Source: DAONJL01 sp035405645 [NCBI: bacterium] (GTDB lineage Bacteria > JAGOBX01 > DAONJL01). From it: a stretch of DNA of 5,766 nucleotides. Location: positions 1-5,766 of the forward strand of contig DAONJL010000088.1 of the NCBI GenBank assembly GCA_035405645.1, in the 5' to 3' direction. Both the position numbers and the translations under genes were made by a program. Shown one piece after another: positions 5,753-5,766 of this stretch (within the stretch, counting starts at the first letter, position 1; every line of letters begins with the position of its first letter). The notes below the pieces were generated by a model that was not told the origin of the DNA, made no database searches, and saw only the letters and a program-made list of their open reading frames with translations.

Positions 5753-5766
5753 TGCAGCATTACGAA

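Larger units (their letters stand above)
4820..5766. other. Long gene-poor region upstream of flagellin, probably leader and regulatory DNA
   Basis: Nearly 950 bases hold no ORF of convincing length on either strand. Recognisable elements are all best read on the minus strand: a consensus promoter, a long hairpin, SD-like sites near 5631, 5016, 4908 and 4829, and several short repeats. I saw no clear sigma-28 (TAAA, about 15 bases, GCCGATAA) or sigma-54 promoter near the flagellin start. Either flagellin is read from the consensus promoter through an 850-base leader, or it has its own promoter that I cannot recognise and the far promoter serves a small RNA. Confidence 0.6.

Noticed and set aside
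5629-5766. 45-codon open frame entering from the right edge on the minus strand, ending at TGA
   Set aside because: It runs straight through a consensus promoter and A/T tracts, and its translation shows no family resemblance. It could be a gene tail, but nothing supports this.
5739-5766. Plus-strand ATG opening a short frame to the right edge
   Set aside because: Only nine codons are visible, with no SD and no convincing plus-strand promoter.

Overview
This is a strongly AT-rich bacterial window. Every gene I can support lies on the minus strand, so transcription runs from the right edge to the left. The organism is a motile bacterium: it has a flagellin gene, perfect Shine-Dalgarno sequences matching the usual anti-SD, and sigma-70-type promoters. 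I cannot name the lineage. The composition, a large Ig-repeat surface protein and an unusual flagellin would fit an uncultivated phylum.

Layout from right to left. (1) 4820-5766 is nearly 950 bases with no convincing gene of normal size, but it is full of minus-strand signals. These are a consensus promoter (TTGACA, 16-base spacer, TATAAT) at 5675-5702, a GC-richer long hairpin at 5535-5599, several short repeats, a 12-codon ORF with a good SD, and a freestanding extended SD beside a hairpin at 4908-4933. It looks like a long structured leader, or a leader plus a small RNA, ahead of the flagellin gene. (2) 2855-4819 encodes a complete 654-residue flagellin. Its usual D0/D1 ends are present, but the variable outer part is replaced by a TolB/PD40-type beta-propeller of about six blades. 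(3) 2360-2854 is AT-rich intergenic DNA with a 14-bp direct repeat, a weak terminator candidate and the promoter of the next gene. (4) 1-2359 is the 5' part (786 codons) of a secreted protein with a signal peptide, a unique N-terminal domain and a series of Ig-like modules of about 90 residues. The gene runs off the left edge, so no ORF caller requiring a stop would report it.

The main finding is the flagellin. If it assembles, thousands of beta-propeller domains would be displayed on the outside of the filament. It lies next to a repeat-built surface protein in the same orientation, so the region appears devoted to extracellular structures. A functional link between the two proteins is inference only. 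Translation signals also differ: the flagellin has a perfect SD, whereas the Ig-repeat gene has a promoter so close to its ATG that its mRNA should be essentially leaderless.
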